NCBI GenBank assembly: GCA_040902925.1
Contig: JBBDWJ010000235.1
Location: 1-18,370 of the forward strand
Length of the DNA: 18,370 nucleotides
From: JBBDWJ01 sp040902925
Lineage (GTDB): Bacteria > Acidobacteriota > Terriglobia > Bryobacterales > UBA6623
Direction: 5' to 3'
The notes under the pieces were generated by a model. The model made no database searches and was not told the origin of the DNA. It saw nothing but the letters and a program-made list of their open reading frames with translations. A program made the position numbers and the translations under genes. Shown here one piece after another: positions 1 through 6,840 of the stretch; positions within the stretch are counted from its first letter, which is position 1; every line of letters starts with the position of its first letter.

Positions 1-76
1 GGAAGCCCGCTCAACCGCCGCGTGATTCCCTTTCCACATTTATGTCGCGCACCCCATAAATTCCCTCAGCTCATTG

Positions 77-118
77 CTTCCCTCCGGGGAAGGTGGTAGC
101 CTCGCCTGCGGAGGGAAG
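77..118 (+). promoter_or_regulatory. Leader hairpin that can sequester the ribosome binding site of the first gene
   Basis: Bases 77-86 (CTTCCCTCCG) are a perfect 10-bp reverse complement of 109-118 (CGGAGGGAAG), with a 22-nt loop. The right arm holds most of the purine-rich ribosome binding site (GAGGGAAGGA, 111-120) of the gene starting at 124. A second perfect 7-bp inverted repeat (38-44 with 55-61, ATTTATG/CATAAAT) lies just upstream. The folded form would occlude ribosome entry; control by RNA folding is inference, and I recognise no riboswitch class. Confidence 0.4.
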
Positions 119-123
119 GACTT

Positions 124-483
124 ATGATTCTCCAGCGCATTGGAGTGCTTTCAGGCGCCAAGGTATTTGGCGCTCTCTACGCAGGTATGGGGCTGATCGT
201 GGGCTGCATCTTCTCGCTGATTGCCATGGTGCAGGGGGCGATTCTAGGGGCCGCCAGCAGCGAGCTCGGCGAGATGGGGGGCGTGTTCGGGATGTTGTTT
301 GGGGTGGGAGCCATTATTCTGTTCCCCATTTTTTACGGCGTCATGGGGTTTCTGGTGGGCGCCCTGGGGGCCTTCATCTACAACCTAGTCTCGGGATTTG
401 TCGGCGGTTTGGAGCTGACTATGGCTGAGAAACCAGGCGGCGGCGCGCTGGGGATGGGTTCGATTCCGACGACGATGGGATGA
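124..483 (+). CDS. Small glycine-rich multi-pass membrane protein of unknown function
   Basis: A 119-residue protein dominated by hydrophobic, Gly/Ala-rich stretches at about residues 15-42 and 52-95, so it should be an inner-membrane protein with two to four helices. The short polar tail after the VGGLEL segment is probably cytoplasmic. The ending YNLVSGFVGGLEL resembles small membrane proteins of the DUF3566-like kind, a resemblance I cannot confirm. No catalytic motif is visible. ATG at 124 is chosen because a strong purine-rich site (111-120) sits just before it; that site is paired in a leader hairpin. The gene converges with rnhA, leaving 48 nt between the two stop codons. Its function is unknown, and nothing in the context suggests one. 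Confidence 0.7.
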   Translation: MILQRIGVLSGAKVFGALYAGMGLIVGCIFSLIAMVQGAILGAASSELGEMGGVFGMLFGVGAIILFPIFYGVMGFLVGALGAFIYNLVSGFVGGLELTMAEKPGGGALGMGSIPTTMG

Positions 484-501
484 CGCGGGCGGGCGGCCAA
501 A

Positions 502-514
502 CGCGCCTGGCGCG
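502..514. terminator. Short GC hairpin between convergent genes (possible bidirectional terminator)
   Basis: Between the stop codons of the membrane-protein gene (483) and rnhA (532), CGCGC/GCGCG arms enclose a 3-nt loop and are followed on the plus strand by AATTG. The location between convergent genes fits termination. The stem is only 5 bp and there is no real T tract, so the call is weak. Confidence 0.25.
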
Positions 515-531
515 AATTGCTGTTGCGGAGA

Positions 532-981
532 TCACCCGCCCGGGCTGCACCCCTGGGTGGCGGCGGCGTTGCGCGCCAGCTCGTCGCAGCGGTTGTTGTC
601 CTCGTGCTCGGCGTGGCCCTTGACCCAGGTCCATTCCACCTTGTGTTTTCGTAGTTCCTCATCAAGCTGCTGCCACAGGTCCTGGTTTTTCACCGGGGCC
701 TTGGCGGCGGTGCGCCAGCCGTTGCGCTTCCAGCCCGCTACCCACTTGGTGATGCCGTTTTTGACATATTCGGAATCGATTTCGATTTCGATCTGGCACG
801 GCTCTTTGAGGGCCTGAAGGCCGCGCAGCACGGCGGCCATCTCCATGCGGTTGTTGGTGGTCTGCGGGTCGCAGCCCCACAGCTCCTTTACCTGATCGCC
901 GTGGCGCAGGATTGCGGCCCAGCCGCCCGGGCCGGGGTTTCCGAGGCAGGAGCCGTCGGTGACCAGACGGACGCGCCTCAT
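532..981 (-). CDS. rnhA: Ribonuclease HI
   Basis: Cytoplasmic endonuclease that cuts the RNA strand of RNA-DNA hybrids, removing replication primers and R-loops. The 149-residue length is typical of the single-domain bacterial enzyme. The four metal-binding carboxylates are in place: D9 (VTDGSC), E47 (NNRMEM), D69 (IDSEY) and D133 (RCDELA). H123 lies in the flexible WVKGHAEH loop. All five sit one position before their E. coli counterparts. The basic Trp-rich handle (residues 80-96, WVAGWKRNGWR) is present, so it belongs to the handle-containing class. It is last in the smpB-dus-rnhA cluster; its ATG overlaps the dus stop codon as ATGA, suggesting translational coupling. The identification is firm. 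Confidence 0.96.
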   Translation of the reverse strand: MRRVRLVTDGSCLGNPGPGGWAAILRHGDQVKELWGCDPQTTNNRMEMAAVLRGLQALKEPCQIEIEIDSEYVKNGITKWVAGWKRNGWRTAAKAPVKNQDLWQQLDEELRKHKVEWTWVKGHAEHEDNNRCDELARNAAATQGCSPGG

Positions 982-1994
982 GCGGCGTTTTCCAGGTGCT
1001 TTTCGAAAAACGCGTCGACTGTCGAGACGACTTCCGCGGAGGTCTGGCAGCGGTAGATGGATTTGCGCAGGTCCGCGCCGTTGCGGACGCCACGCGTGAA
1101 ATAGGTGGCGAACTGCTTCATTTTTCCGGTGACTTCGCCCGAGATCTTGTCGGGCCGTTCGATCAACATCTGGTAGTAGTTGCGGATCATATGGTAGCGG
1201 TCGAGATCGCTGGGCTCTTCGTAGCGGCCTGTGGCGACATATTGCTCGATCTGCCGGAAAATCCAGGGATTCGACGAGGCGGCGCGGCCGATCATGACGC
1301 CGTCGCAGCCGGTCTGCTCGAACATGCGGACGGCGTCTTCTGGCTTAAAGACATCGCCGTTGCCGATGACCGGGATTTTGACCGCCTGCTTGACGTCGGC
1401 GATATGGCTCCAGTTGGCCTGGCCGGCGTAGCCTTGCTCGCGCGTGCGGCCATGGAGCGCGACCGCTTGCAGGCCGCAGTCCTCGGCGAGCCGGGCCATC
1501 TGGACAGCGACGATTTCCTTGTCGTCCCAGCCCGTGCGGAACTTGCAGGTGAACGGGATCTTCACCGCCGCCCGCACCGCCCGCAGAATCTGCTCAACCA
1601 GCGGCAGGTCGCGCAGCAGGCCTGAGCCGCCGTTGCATTTGACGACCTTCTTGACCGGGCAGCCGAAGTTCAAATCGACCATGTCGAAGCCGTGGTCTTC
1701 CACGACGCGGGCCGCTTCGGCCATCACCCCGGGGTCGGAGCCGAACAGTTGCGCGGCGATGGGGTGCTCGTCGGGCTCGTAGTAGAGGTAGTGGAAATGC
1801 CTCTGCTTCTGCCCCTTTTTCTCGACCGCGACGACGCCGTGCGAGCTGGTGAACTCGGTCATGATCAGACCGCAGCCGCCCAGGCCGCGGATGAAGCGGC
1901 GGAAAACAGTGTCGGTGACACCCGCCATCGGGGCCAAAGTGACCGCCGGTTCGAGGGCTAACCCGCCGATACTCAACTGCTTGGGGATGGGCAT
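978..1994 (-). CDS. dusB: tRNA-dihydrouridine synthase (DusB-like)
   Basis: FMN-dependent enzyme that reduces selected uridines in the tRNA D-loop to dihydrouridine with NADPH. The 338-residue protein is a TIM barrel (about 1-240) plus the C-terminal helical tRNA-binding domain. Family landmarks in order: LAPMAGVTD (about 20-28, FMN), LNFGCPVKKV with catalytic Cys112, CKFRTGW, ALHGRTREQGY, IGNGDV and GCDGVMIGRA. The Lys/Gly usual after KVVK is Cys120 here. ATG at 1994 is chosen because the family N-terminus (PKQLSIGGL) begins right after it; the ribosome binding site is weak. It lies 66 nt after smpB and overlaps rnhA by 4 nt. The Dus family is certain, the B subgroup likely; such proteins are often annotated NifR3. 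Confidence 0.94.
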   Translation of the reverse strand: MPIPKQLSIGGLALEPAVTLAPMAGVTDTVFRRFIRGLGGCGLIMTEFTSSHGVVAVEKKGQKQRHFHYLYYEPDEHPIAAQLFGSDPGVMAEAARVVEDHGFDMVDLNFGCPVKKVVKCNGGSGLLRDLPLVEQILRAVRAAVKIPFTCKFRTGWDDKEIVAVQMARLAEDCGLQAVALHGRTREQGYAGQANWSHIADVKQAVKIPVIGNGDVFKPEDAVRMFEQTGCDGVMIGRAASSNPWIFRQIEQYVATGRYEEPSDLDRYHMIRNYYQMLIERPDKISGEVTGKMKQFATYFTRGVRNGADLRKSIYRCQTSAEVVSTVDAFFEKHLENAA

Positions 1995-2060
1995 CCGAGA
2001 TTCATTTTAGCAGCGCGGGAGGGGCTATTGGCCGCCTGGCGGGGGGGCGCCGCGCCAGAT

Positions 2061-2528
2061 CTACTCCCGGCGGCGCAAGGCGTCCCTGACTTCGTCGTCC
2101 GTGGCTTTCTTGCGCAGCACGTCGCGCTTGTCCTTGTGGTCTTTGCCTTTAGCTAGCGCCAGCTCGCATTTGATGCGGCCCTTTTTCAGATAGATTTTGG
2201 TCGGGATCAGCGTCAGTCCCTTCTCGCGGGTCTTGCCGGTCAGGCGGCCGATTTCCTGGCGGTGCACCAGCAGCTTGCGGGGGCGGTCGGGCTCGTGGTT
2301 CTGCTGATTGGCCTGCTCATAGGGGCTGATGTGGGCGTTGAACAGCCATAACTCGTTGTTTTTGACCGCGGCATAAGCGTCGGAGAGGTGCAGCTTGCCG
2401 TTGCGGGCCGATTTGACCTCGCTGCCAGTGAGCACGATCCCGGTTTCCACCGTGTCTTCGAGGAAATAGTTGTACCGCGCCCTGCGGTTGTCCACCAGGA
2501 TCTTGATGCCATCTTCTTGTTGCTTCAT
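2061..2528 (-). CDS. smpB: SsrA (tmRNA)-binding protein SmpB
   Basis: RNA-binding partner of tmRNA in trans-translation; it brings alanyl-tmRNA to stalled ribosomes so the nascent chain is tagged and released. The 155-residue protein has the family N-terminus (KILVDNRRARYNYFLEDTVETGI), the LTGSEVKS segment (34-40), FNAHISPY (63-70), the RKLLVH strand, and a basic tail (128-155, GKDHKDKRD onward) that reaches the decoding centre. The reading frame is open 75 codons further upstream, but that stretch is Pro/Arg/Gly-rich and unlike SmpB, so ATG at 2528 is chosen although no good ribosome binding site precedes it. No tmRNA gene is visible next to it. It is first in the cluster with dus and rnhA. 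Confidence 0.95.
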   Translation of the reverse strand: MKQQEDGIKILVDNRRARYNYFLEDTVETGIVLTGSEVKSARNGKLHLSDAYAAVKNNELWLFNAHISPYEQANQQNHEPDRPRKLLVHRQEIGRLTGKTREKGLTLIPTKIYLKKGRIKCELALAKGKDHKDKRDVLRKKATDDEVRDALRRRE

Positions 2529-2879
2529 TCGAGTTGAGCCGTCTGTTCTTCCGGCCGGTCTGCCAAGCCGGCCCTGGCTGCGGCCGCGCAAACCGGCCTT
2601 TCCCGCCCGCTCCGGGCCGGTGCGGCTCCCGCCGCCCGCGTGGAAGCCCCCAGACTCACAATACGGGATTGGTAACGGGTTCGGGTGGCTTGGGTTCCCC
2701 CTGGCAGGCCCGCGAGGCCGCATCGGCAAGGTGCGCGGCGGCCCGGGGGTCATCTCGAGGCCGCTCCAGAGGAACTGGAAAGGCTAGCGGGGCGGCAGCG
2801 ACACTTGCGACGCTTGTTACAATTCCCCTGCACGCCAAAGGGCTTTTTCTCGTCAGCAACTATTAGGACGTTTCCGTCT
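2529..2879. other. Intergenic region between divergent smpB and secretin genes
   Basis: This 351-nt GC-rich stretch separates smpB from the divergent secretin gene and should hold both promoters. Open frames run through it on both strands as extensions of the flanking genes, but their translations are Pro/Arg/Gly-rich and resemble neither family. Apart from the extended -10 at 2815-2823 I see no clear element in it, and no tmRNA. Confidence 0.5.
2815..2823 (+). promoter_or_regulatory. Extended -10 promoter candidate for the secretin cluster
   Basis: TG-T-TACAAT matches an extended -10 (TGnTATAAT with one mismatch) about 55 nt before the ATG at 2880. No convincing -35 sits 16-18 nt upstream, as is tolerated for extended -10 promoters. 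The prediction is from sequence alone. Confidence 0.35.
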
Positions 2880-5450
2880 ATGGCATTAAGCGCAGCTTCG
2901 AATCCGCCAGCCCCGGCGAGACGGCTGAATGGCAGCCCCGCCTGGGGGTGTAACCCGCCTGCTTCTAACAGATTGGCGCGTTTGAGCGGCTTCGTGCAGG
3001 GGAGCCCACGACGGATACCGCGGCTCCTGCTGGTGGCGTTGCTCGGCCTGCTGCTCGCCGTTTCAGCGTCGGCGAGCGCCCGCAAGGCCAAGAGTCTCTA
3101 TGAGCAGGGCCGCAAAGCCGAGGTTGAGAAAAATTACGACCAGGCCCTGGAGCTGTTCCAGCAAGCGCTGGCCGAGGACCCCGGGCACCAGCGGTATGAT
3201 CTGGCGTCGCGCCGCATGCAGTTCATGGCGGCGCAGGCACATGTCGACCGCGGCCAGCAGCTTCGCGATGAGGGCCATCTCGAAGAGGCGTTGAGCGAAT
3301 TCCAGCGCGCCATGGAGATCGATCCGTCGCTGAGCGTTGCCCAGCAGGAACACAAGCGTACTCTCGAAACCCTCGAAAAGCGCCGCGAGGCCCCCGAAGA
3401 GCAGACCGAGAAAGAAGACGCCAGCCCCCTCGAACAAGAGCGCCGCGAGCGGGAAGACAAGATGGGGGCGCTGAAACGCCCTCCGGAGCTGCAGCCGATG
3501 TCGACGCAGCCGATCAACCTGACGATTCCGAATCAGGAGTCCAAGGTCATTTTCGAGACGATCGGCAAGCTGGCGGGCATCAACGTGCTGATGGACCCCG
3601 AGTACACCGACAAGAAGATCAGCGTCGAATTGCAGAACGCAACCTTGTTTGAGGCGCTCGACTACGTGAGCCTGCAGGCGAAATCCTTTTGGAAGCCAAT
3701 CTCCCACAACGCTATCTTCATCACCAACGACAACACGAATAAGCGGCGGGACTATGAGGATGAGATCGTCAAGACGTTTTACCTCACCAACGTAGCCACG
3801 CCGCAGGAGATGCAGGAAATCATCACCGTCATCCGCGGCCTGACCGATTTGCGCCGCATGTTCCCGGTGAACTCGATGAACGCGCTCGTGATTCGGGGCC
3901 CGGAGGCGAAGCTGGCGTTGGCCGAAAAGGTGATCAACGACGTTGACAAGCCACGCGCGGAGGTCATTGTCGACGTGCTGGTGATCGAAGCCAGCAAGTC
4001 CAAGACCCGGGAAATCGGGATCACGCCGATATCGGGCGGTATCGCCGGGATCGACATTCCGATTGTGTTTCAGCCGAGAGGCGGGGTGACGTCGCCAGGT
4101 GGGGACGGCGACGATGGCGGCAGTAGCAGCACAGGGGTTCCGCTCTCACGGCTAGGAAGCCTGAGCTCCCGTGACTGGGTGACGACAATGCCCGACGCCC
4201 GCATCGCGGCGCTGTTGAGCGCTTCGGATTCGCGGCTGCTGCAATCGCCGCGGGTGCGCACCGCCGACGGTTTTCCGGCCAGCATCCGCATCGGCGACCG
4301 TATTCCAATCGCCACCGGCAGCTTTCAGCCGGGCATCGGCGGCGTCGGCGTCAATCCCCTGGTCAACACGCAATTCAACTTCGAGGACGTCGGCGTGAAT
4401 GTCGACCTGACGCCGAAGATTCACAACGACCGGGAAGTGTCGCTGCACATCGAAGTCGAAATTTCGAACGTACGCGACCGAGTGGATATCGGCGGCATCG
4501 AGCAGCCGATCATCGGACAGCGCCGCATCACGCACGACATCCGCATCGTCGAAGGCGAAGCCAGCGTAATGGGCGGGTTGAACCAGACCCAGACGTTCAA
4601 GACCAAGTCGGGCGTCCCGTTCCTGGGTGAAGTACCGATACTCGGCCAGTTTTTCAGCACCACCAAGACCGAGACCAACGAGAACGAAATCCTGATCGTG
4701 CTGATTCCCCACATCGTGCGGCTGCCGCAGATCAACGACGTGAATCTGCAGTCGATCGCCTCCGGCACCGAGGCCGTCTTCCAGGTCCGCTACAACCACC
4801 AGAACAACAACAAGCCGGCGCTGCCGCCGGTTGGCGCGCTCGCTCCGCAGACCGGCGAGGAGCCTCCGACCCGCGCCGAGGCGCAACCGCCCACAGCGAT
4901 TGTTCCGGGCGCGCCGGCAGTGACGTCGCCCGCGCCTGGTGAACCCGCGGCAACCGCCCCGGCGGCGGACGAGCCACCCATAGCGGCCCCGCAGCAGCCG
5001 GCGGAACAGCCGGTTGAACAGCCGGCCGCGACGCAGCAGCCGCGCTTCGTCTTTCAACCGGCCTCGATCGAACTTGCCGCCGGCGAGAAGGCCACTGTCG
5101 AGTTGATCGTGGAAAACGTCACGCAACTGTTCGGGTCGCCCTTGCGCATCGGTTTTGACCCACGCGTCCTGAAGGTTACCGACATCACGCGCGGGCAATT
5201 TCTGGAGGGCGACGGCATGGACCTGATCTTCGCGAAGAACATTCGCGCCGAGGTCGGGCAGGCCGCCGTCAACATTTCGCGGTTTCCGGGCACCGGCGGC
5301 AGCGACGGCCGCGGCGTGCTGGTCACCTTGCACCTGGAAGGCGTAGCGGCGGGCAGCGCGAAGATTGGCGTGACTTCGACCGGAGCCCGCAACGCCGAGG
5401 CGCAGCCGATAAGTATTCCGCCGATGCATCTTCCCGTGACCGTACGCTGA
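2880..5450 (+). CDS. Secretin (GspD/PilQ family) with N-terminal TPRs and a C-terminal cohesin-like domain
   Basis: Outer-membrane secretin, the gated pore of type II secretion or type IV pilus machines. From ATG 2880 it has 856 residues: a signal peptide (hydrophobic core about 48-62, cleavage near ASASA), two TPR-like repeats (about 70-103 and 117-150), a charged coil (155-200), secretin N-domains (about 212-357, with NLTIPNQESKVIFETIGKLAG), the beta-barrel domain (about 430-616) with its signature VPFLGEVPILGQFF (579-592), a Pro/Ala/Gln linker (645-720) and a beta-rich cohesin-like domain (721-856). The leader is long from 2880; GTG at 2994 would give a normal signal peptide and 818 residues and may be the true start. 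Two pseudopilin genes follow after 38 nt. No ATPase, platform or prepilin peptidase gene lies here, so type II and type IV remain undecided. Confidence 0.92.
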   Translation: MALSAASNPPAPARRLNGSPAWGCNPPASNRLARLSGFVQGSPRRIPRLLLVALLGLLLAVSASASARKAKSLYEQGRKAEVEKNYDQALELFQQALAEDPGHQRYDLASRRMQFMAAQAHVDRGQQLRDEGHLEEALSEFQRAMEIDPSLSVAQQEHKRTLETLEKRREAPEEQTEKEDASPLEQERREREDKMGALKRPPELQPMSTQPINLTIPNQESKVIFETIGKLAGINVLMDPEYTDKKISVELQNATLFEALDYVSLQAKSFWKPISHNAIFITNDNTNKRRDYEDEIVKTFYLTNVATPQEMQEIITVIRGLTDLRRMFPVNSMNALVIRGPEAKLALAEKVINDVDKPRAEVIVDVLVIEASKSKTREIGITPISGGIAGIDIPIVFQPRGGVTSPGGDGDDGGSSSTGVPLSRLGSLSSRDWVTTMPDARIAALLSASDSRLLQSPRVRTADGFPASIRIGDRIPIATGSFQPGIGGVGVNPLVNTQFNFEDVGVNVDLTPKIHNDREVSLHIEVEISNVRDRVDIGGIEQPIIGQRRITHDIRIVEGEASVMGGLNQTQTFKTKSGVPFLGEVPILGQFFSTTKTETNENEILIVLIPHIVRLPQINDVNLQSIASGTEAVFQVRYNHQNNNKPALPPVGALAPQTGEEPPTRAEAQPPTAIVPGAPAVTSPAPGEPAATAPAADEPPIAAPQQPAEQPVEQPAATQQPRFVFQPASIELAAGEKATVELIVENVTQLFGSPLRIGFDPRVLKVTDITRGQFLEGDGMDLIFAKNIRAEVGQAAVNISRFPGTGGSDGRGVLVTLHLEGVAAGSAKIGVTSTGARNAEAQPISIPPMHLPVTVR

Positions 5451-5488
5451 CGGGCTGGGCACGGCGACGGTCAGGTGGAAGAGAGGGT

Positions 5489-6382
5489 ATGGATTCCGTG
5501 AGGGCGCAGCTAAATCCGGTAGCGCAGTCAAATCCGGTGGCGTGGGCAATTCCGGTAGCACGCGTTTCCGGGACGCTGGGGCCGGATGAACGGCGCTGGT
5601 TTCTGCGCTCAGCGCGCCGCCGAAACAGCCGCGCCGGGCTGACGCTTATCGAGCTAATCGTGGCCTTCACGATTCTGCTGATCCTGTCGACGATGGCGCT
5701 GCCTCTGGCGCGGGTGCGGGTGCAACGCGAGAAGGAACGCCGCTTGCGTGACGCGCTCACGGAGATGCGCAAAGCCATCGACCGCTACAAGGACTACGCC
5801 GATGCCGGCAAATTGGGGCAAGTCGACCCCGAAACCAACGGTTACCCCGAGAGTTTGGAAGTCCTCGTCGAGGGCGTCGAGATTTCCGACAGCGGCGCCG
5901 CGGCCGGAGGTTTTGGGAACATGCCGGGCGGCAACTTTGGGCAGCCGGCCGGGCAGGGCAACCGCTCCGGGCGCGGCGGCTTGGGCTCCAACCGTGGATC
6001 GGGCTCGAATCGCGGATCCTTCGGCTCCAACCGTGGCAGTTCCTGCACCAGTGGATTCGGCCAATCCAATCGCGGCTCCAGTTCCTCGCAGGGAGGTTTT
6101 GGTTCGTCCCGCGGCGGCATGGGCTCGTCGGGGGGCGGCATAGGTTCCAGCGGCATGGGCGGGCTCGGAACGGGCGAGCGCAGCGGCTCTGATGACGAGG
6201 AAAAGAAAATCCGTTTCCTGCGCCGCATTCCCGTCGACCCGATGACCGGCACCGCCGATTGGGGAATGCGCTCGATCAGCGATTCGCCCGATTCGATGAG
6301 TTGGGGAGGACGGAACGTCTTTGATGTCTTCAGCAAGAGCATGGATATGTCGCTCGACGGCACGCGCTACAGCGAGTGGTAG
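5489..6382 (+). CDS. Type II secretion/type IV pseudopilin (GspG-like) with a Gly/Ser/Asn-rich insertion
   Basis: Pilin-like subunit expected to be cleaved by prepilin peptidase and to polymerise under the secretin. The cleavage site is G50|LTLIE with Glu at +5 (E55), followed by a hydrophobic helix (51-74) and the amphipathic helix KERRLRDALTEMRKAIDRY. Residues 136-229 are low complexity, almost all Gly/Ser/Asn/Arg, with repeated SNRGS units. The pseudopilin pattern then resumes with IRFLRRIPVDPMTG (241-254) and ends in TRYSEW. At 297 residues it is about twice the usual GspG length; the insertion and a 50-residue leader account for the difference. GGAAG upstream supports ATG 5489. Its 3' end overlaps the next pseudopilin gene. 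Confidence 0.88.
   Translation: MDSVRAQLNPVAQSNPVAWAIPVARVSGTLGPDERRWFLRSARRRNSRAGLTLIELIVAFTILLILSTMALPLARVRVQREKERRLRDALTEMRKAIDRYKDYADAGKLGQVDPETNGYPESLEVLVEGVEISDSGAAAGGFGNMPGGNFGQPAGQGNRSGRGGLGSNRGSGSNRGSFGSNRGSSCTSGFGQSNRGSSSSQGGFGSSRGGMGSSGGGIGSSGMGGLGTGERSGSDDEEKKIRFLRRIPVDPMTGTADWGMRSISDSPDSMSWGGRNVFDVFSKSMDMSLDGTRYSEW
5512..5565 (+). repeat. Three tandem 18-bp units in the pseudopilin leader
   Basis: Three consecutive 18-nt units start at 5512, 5530 and 5548, each beginning AAATCCGGT or AATTCCGGT. They encode NPVA/NPVA/IPVA, six residues per unit, inside the part of the preprotein removed by prepilin peptidase. The period is a multiple of three, so changes in copy number would keep the frame. 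Confidence 0.6.
5894..6175 (+). repeat. Low-complexity Gly/Ser/Asn-rich coding repeat
   Basis: This part of the pseudopilin gene codes for residues 136-229. Its densest block (about 5984-6082) has four copies of an NRGS-containing unit written with different codons (AACCGTGGA, AATCGCGGA, AACCGTGGC, AATCGCGGC). Synonymous variation among units suggests selection on the peptide, not fresh DNA slippage. A flexible, exposed loop is the likely product. Confidence 0.7.
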
Positions 6383-6767
6383 AAGTCTCGCGGCCCGCGC
6401 GGGCTTCACGCTGGTCGAGATGATGGTCGTGATGGCGATCATCGTTACGATTCTGTCGATCGCCATCCCGTTCTATCAAGCCTCGCTGATCCGCGCCAAG
6501 GAAGCCGTACTGAGAAGCAATCTGTTCACGATGCGCTCGGTGATCGACCAATATACCTATGACAAGGAGCGGCCCCCGCAATCGCTGCAGGAAATCGTGG
6601 ATGAGGGCTATCTGCGCGAGGTGCCCGTCGATCCGTTCACCGAATCGCGCGAGACCTGGCAGGTGATCGTCGATAGCAGCACGCCGGGAGGTGAATCCGG
6701 CGTGTGGAATGTCAAAAGCGGCTCGAACAAGTCCTCGCTCGAAGGGACTCCCTATAGCGAGTGGTGA
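6324..6767 (+). CDS. Type II secretion/type IV pseudopilin (GspG-like)
   Basis: A second pilin-like subunit, 147 residues from ATG 6324. Prepilin peptidase site G27|FTLVE with Glu at +5 (E32), then a hydrophobic helix (28-51, MMVVMAIIVTILSIAIPFY). The C-terminal part holds SNLFTMRSVIDQYTYDKERPPQSLQEIVDEGYL and VPVDPFT, the GspG pattern, and ends in TPYSEW like the preceding paralog. The frame offers only TTG 6321 and ATG 6324 before the mature part, so the gene overlaps the previous one by 59 nt or more; GGAGGA at 6304-6309 may serve as ribosome binding site. It is probably translated together with its neighbour, and the matching endings suggest tandem duplication. Little separates major from minor pseudopilin here. 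Confidence 0.88.
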   Translation: MSSARAWICRSTARATASGRSLAARAGFTLVEMMVVMAIIVTILSIAIPFYQASLIRAKEAVLRSNLFTMRSVIDQYTYDKERPPQSLQEIVDEGYLREVPVDPFTESRETWQVIVDSSTPGGESGVWNVKSGSNKSSLEGTPYSEW

Positions 6768-6783
6768 TCTCCCACCTTTGCGG

Positions 6784-6813
6784 TTGAATATCGGCCCAAG
6801 CCTGCGCTAGCAT
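6784..6813 (+). promoter_or_regulatory. Possible sigma70-type promoter for the sulfatase gene
   Basis: TTGAAT (6784-6789) and TAGCAT (6808-6813) are separated by 18 nt, each matching four of six consensus bases, ending 27 nt before the ATG at 6841. This is weak on its own, but the position is sensible. Confidence 0.3.
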
Positions 6814-6840
6814 CAGCCAGCATTTCGCTTGGCAGGTGTG

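Noticed and set aside
2529..2753. N-terminal extension of SmpB by 75 codons in the same frame
   Set aside because: Pro/Arg/Gly-rich and unlike the family; SmpB homology begins at ATG 2528.
4152..5561. Long minus-strand frame (469 codons) opposite the secretin gene
   Set aside because: Antisense shadow of a clear secretin; rich in Arg/Ala/Gly/Asp without domain pattern, a usual effect of high GC at third codon positions.
5984..6082. CRISPR-like or mobile repeat array
   Set aside because: The units are short, degenerate, in frame and inside a pseudopilin gene; they are coding repeats.
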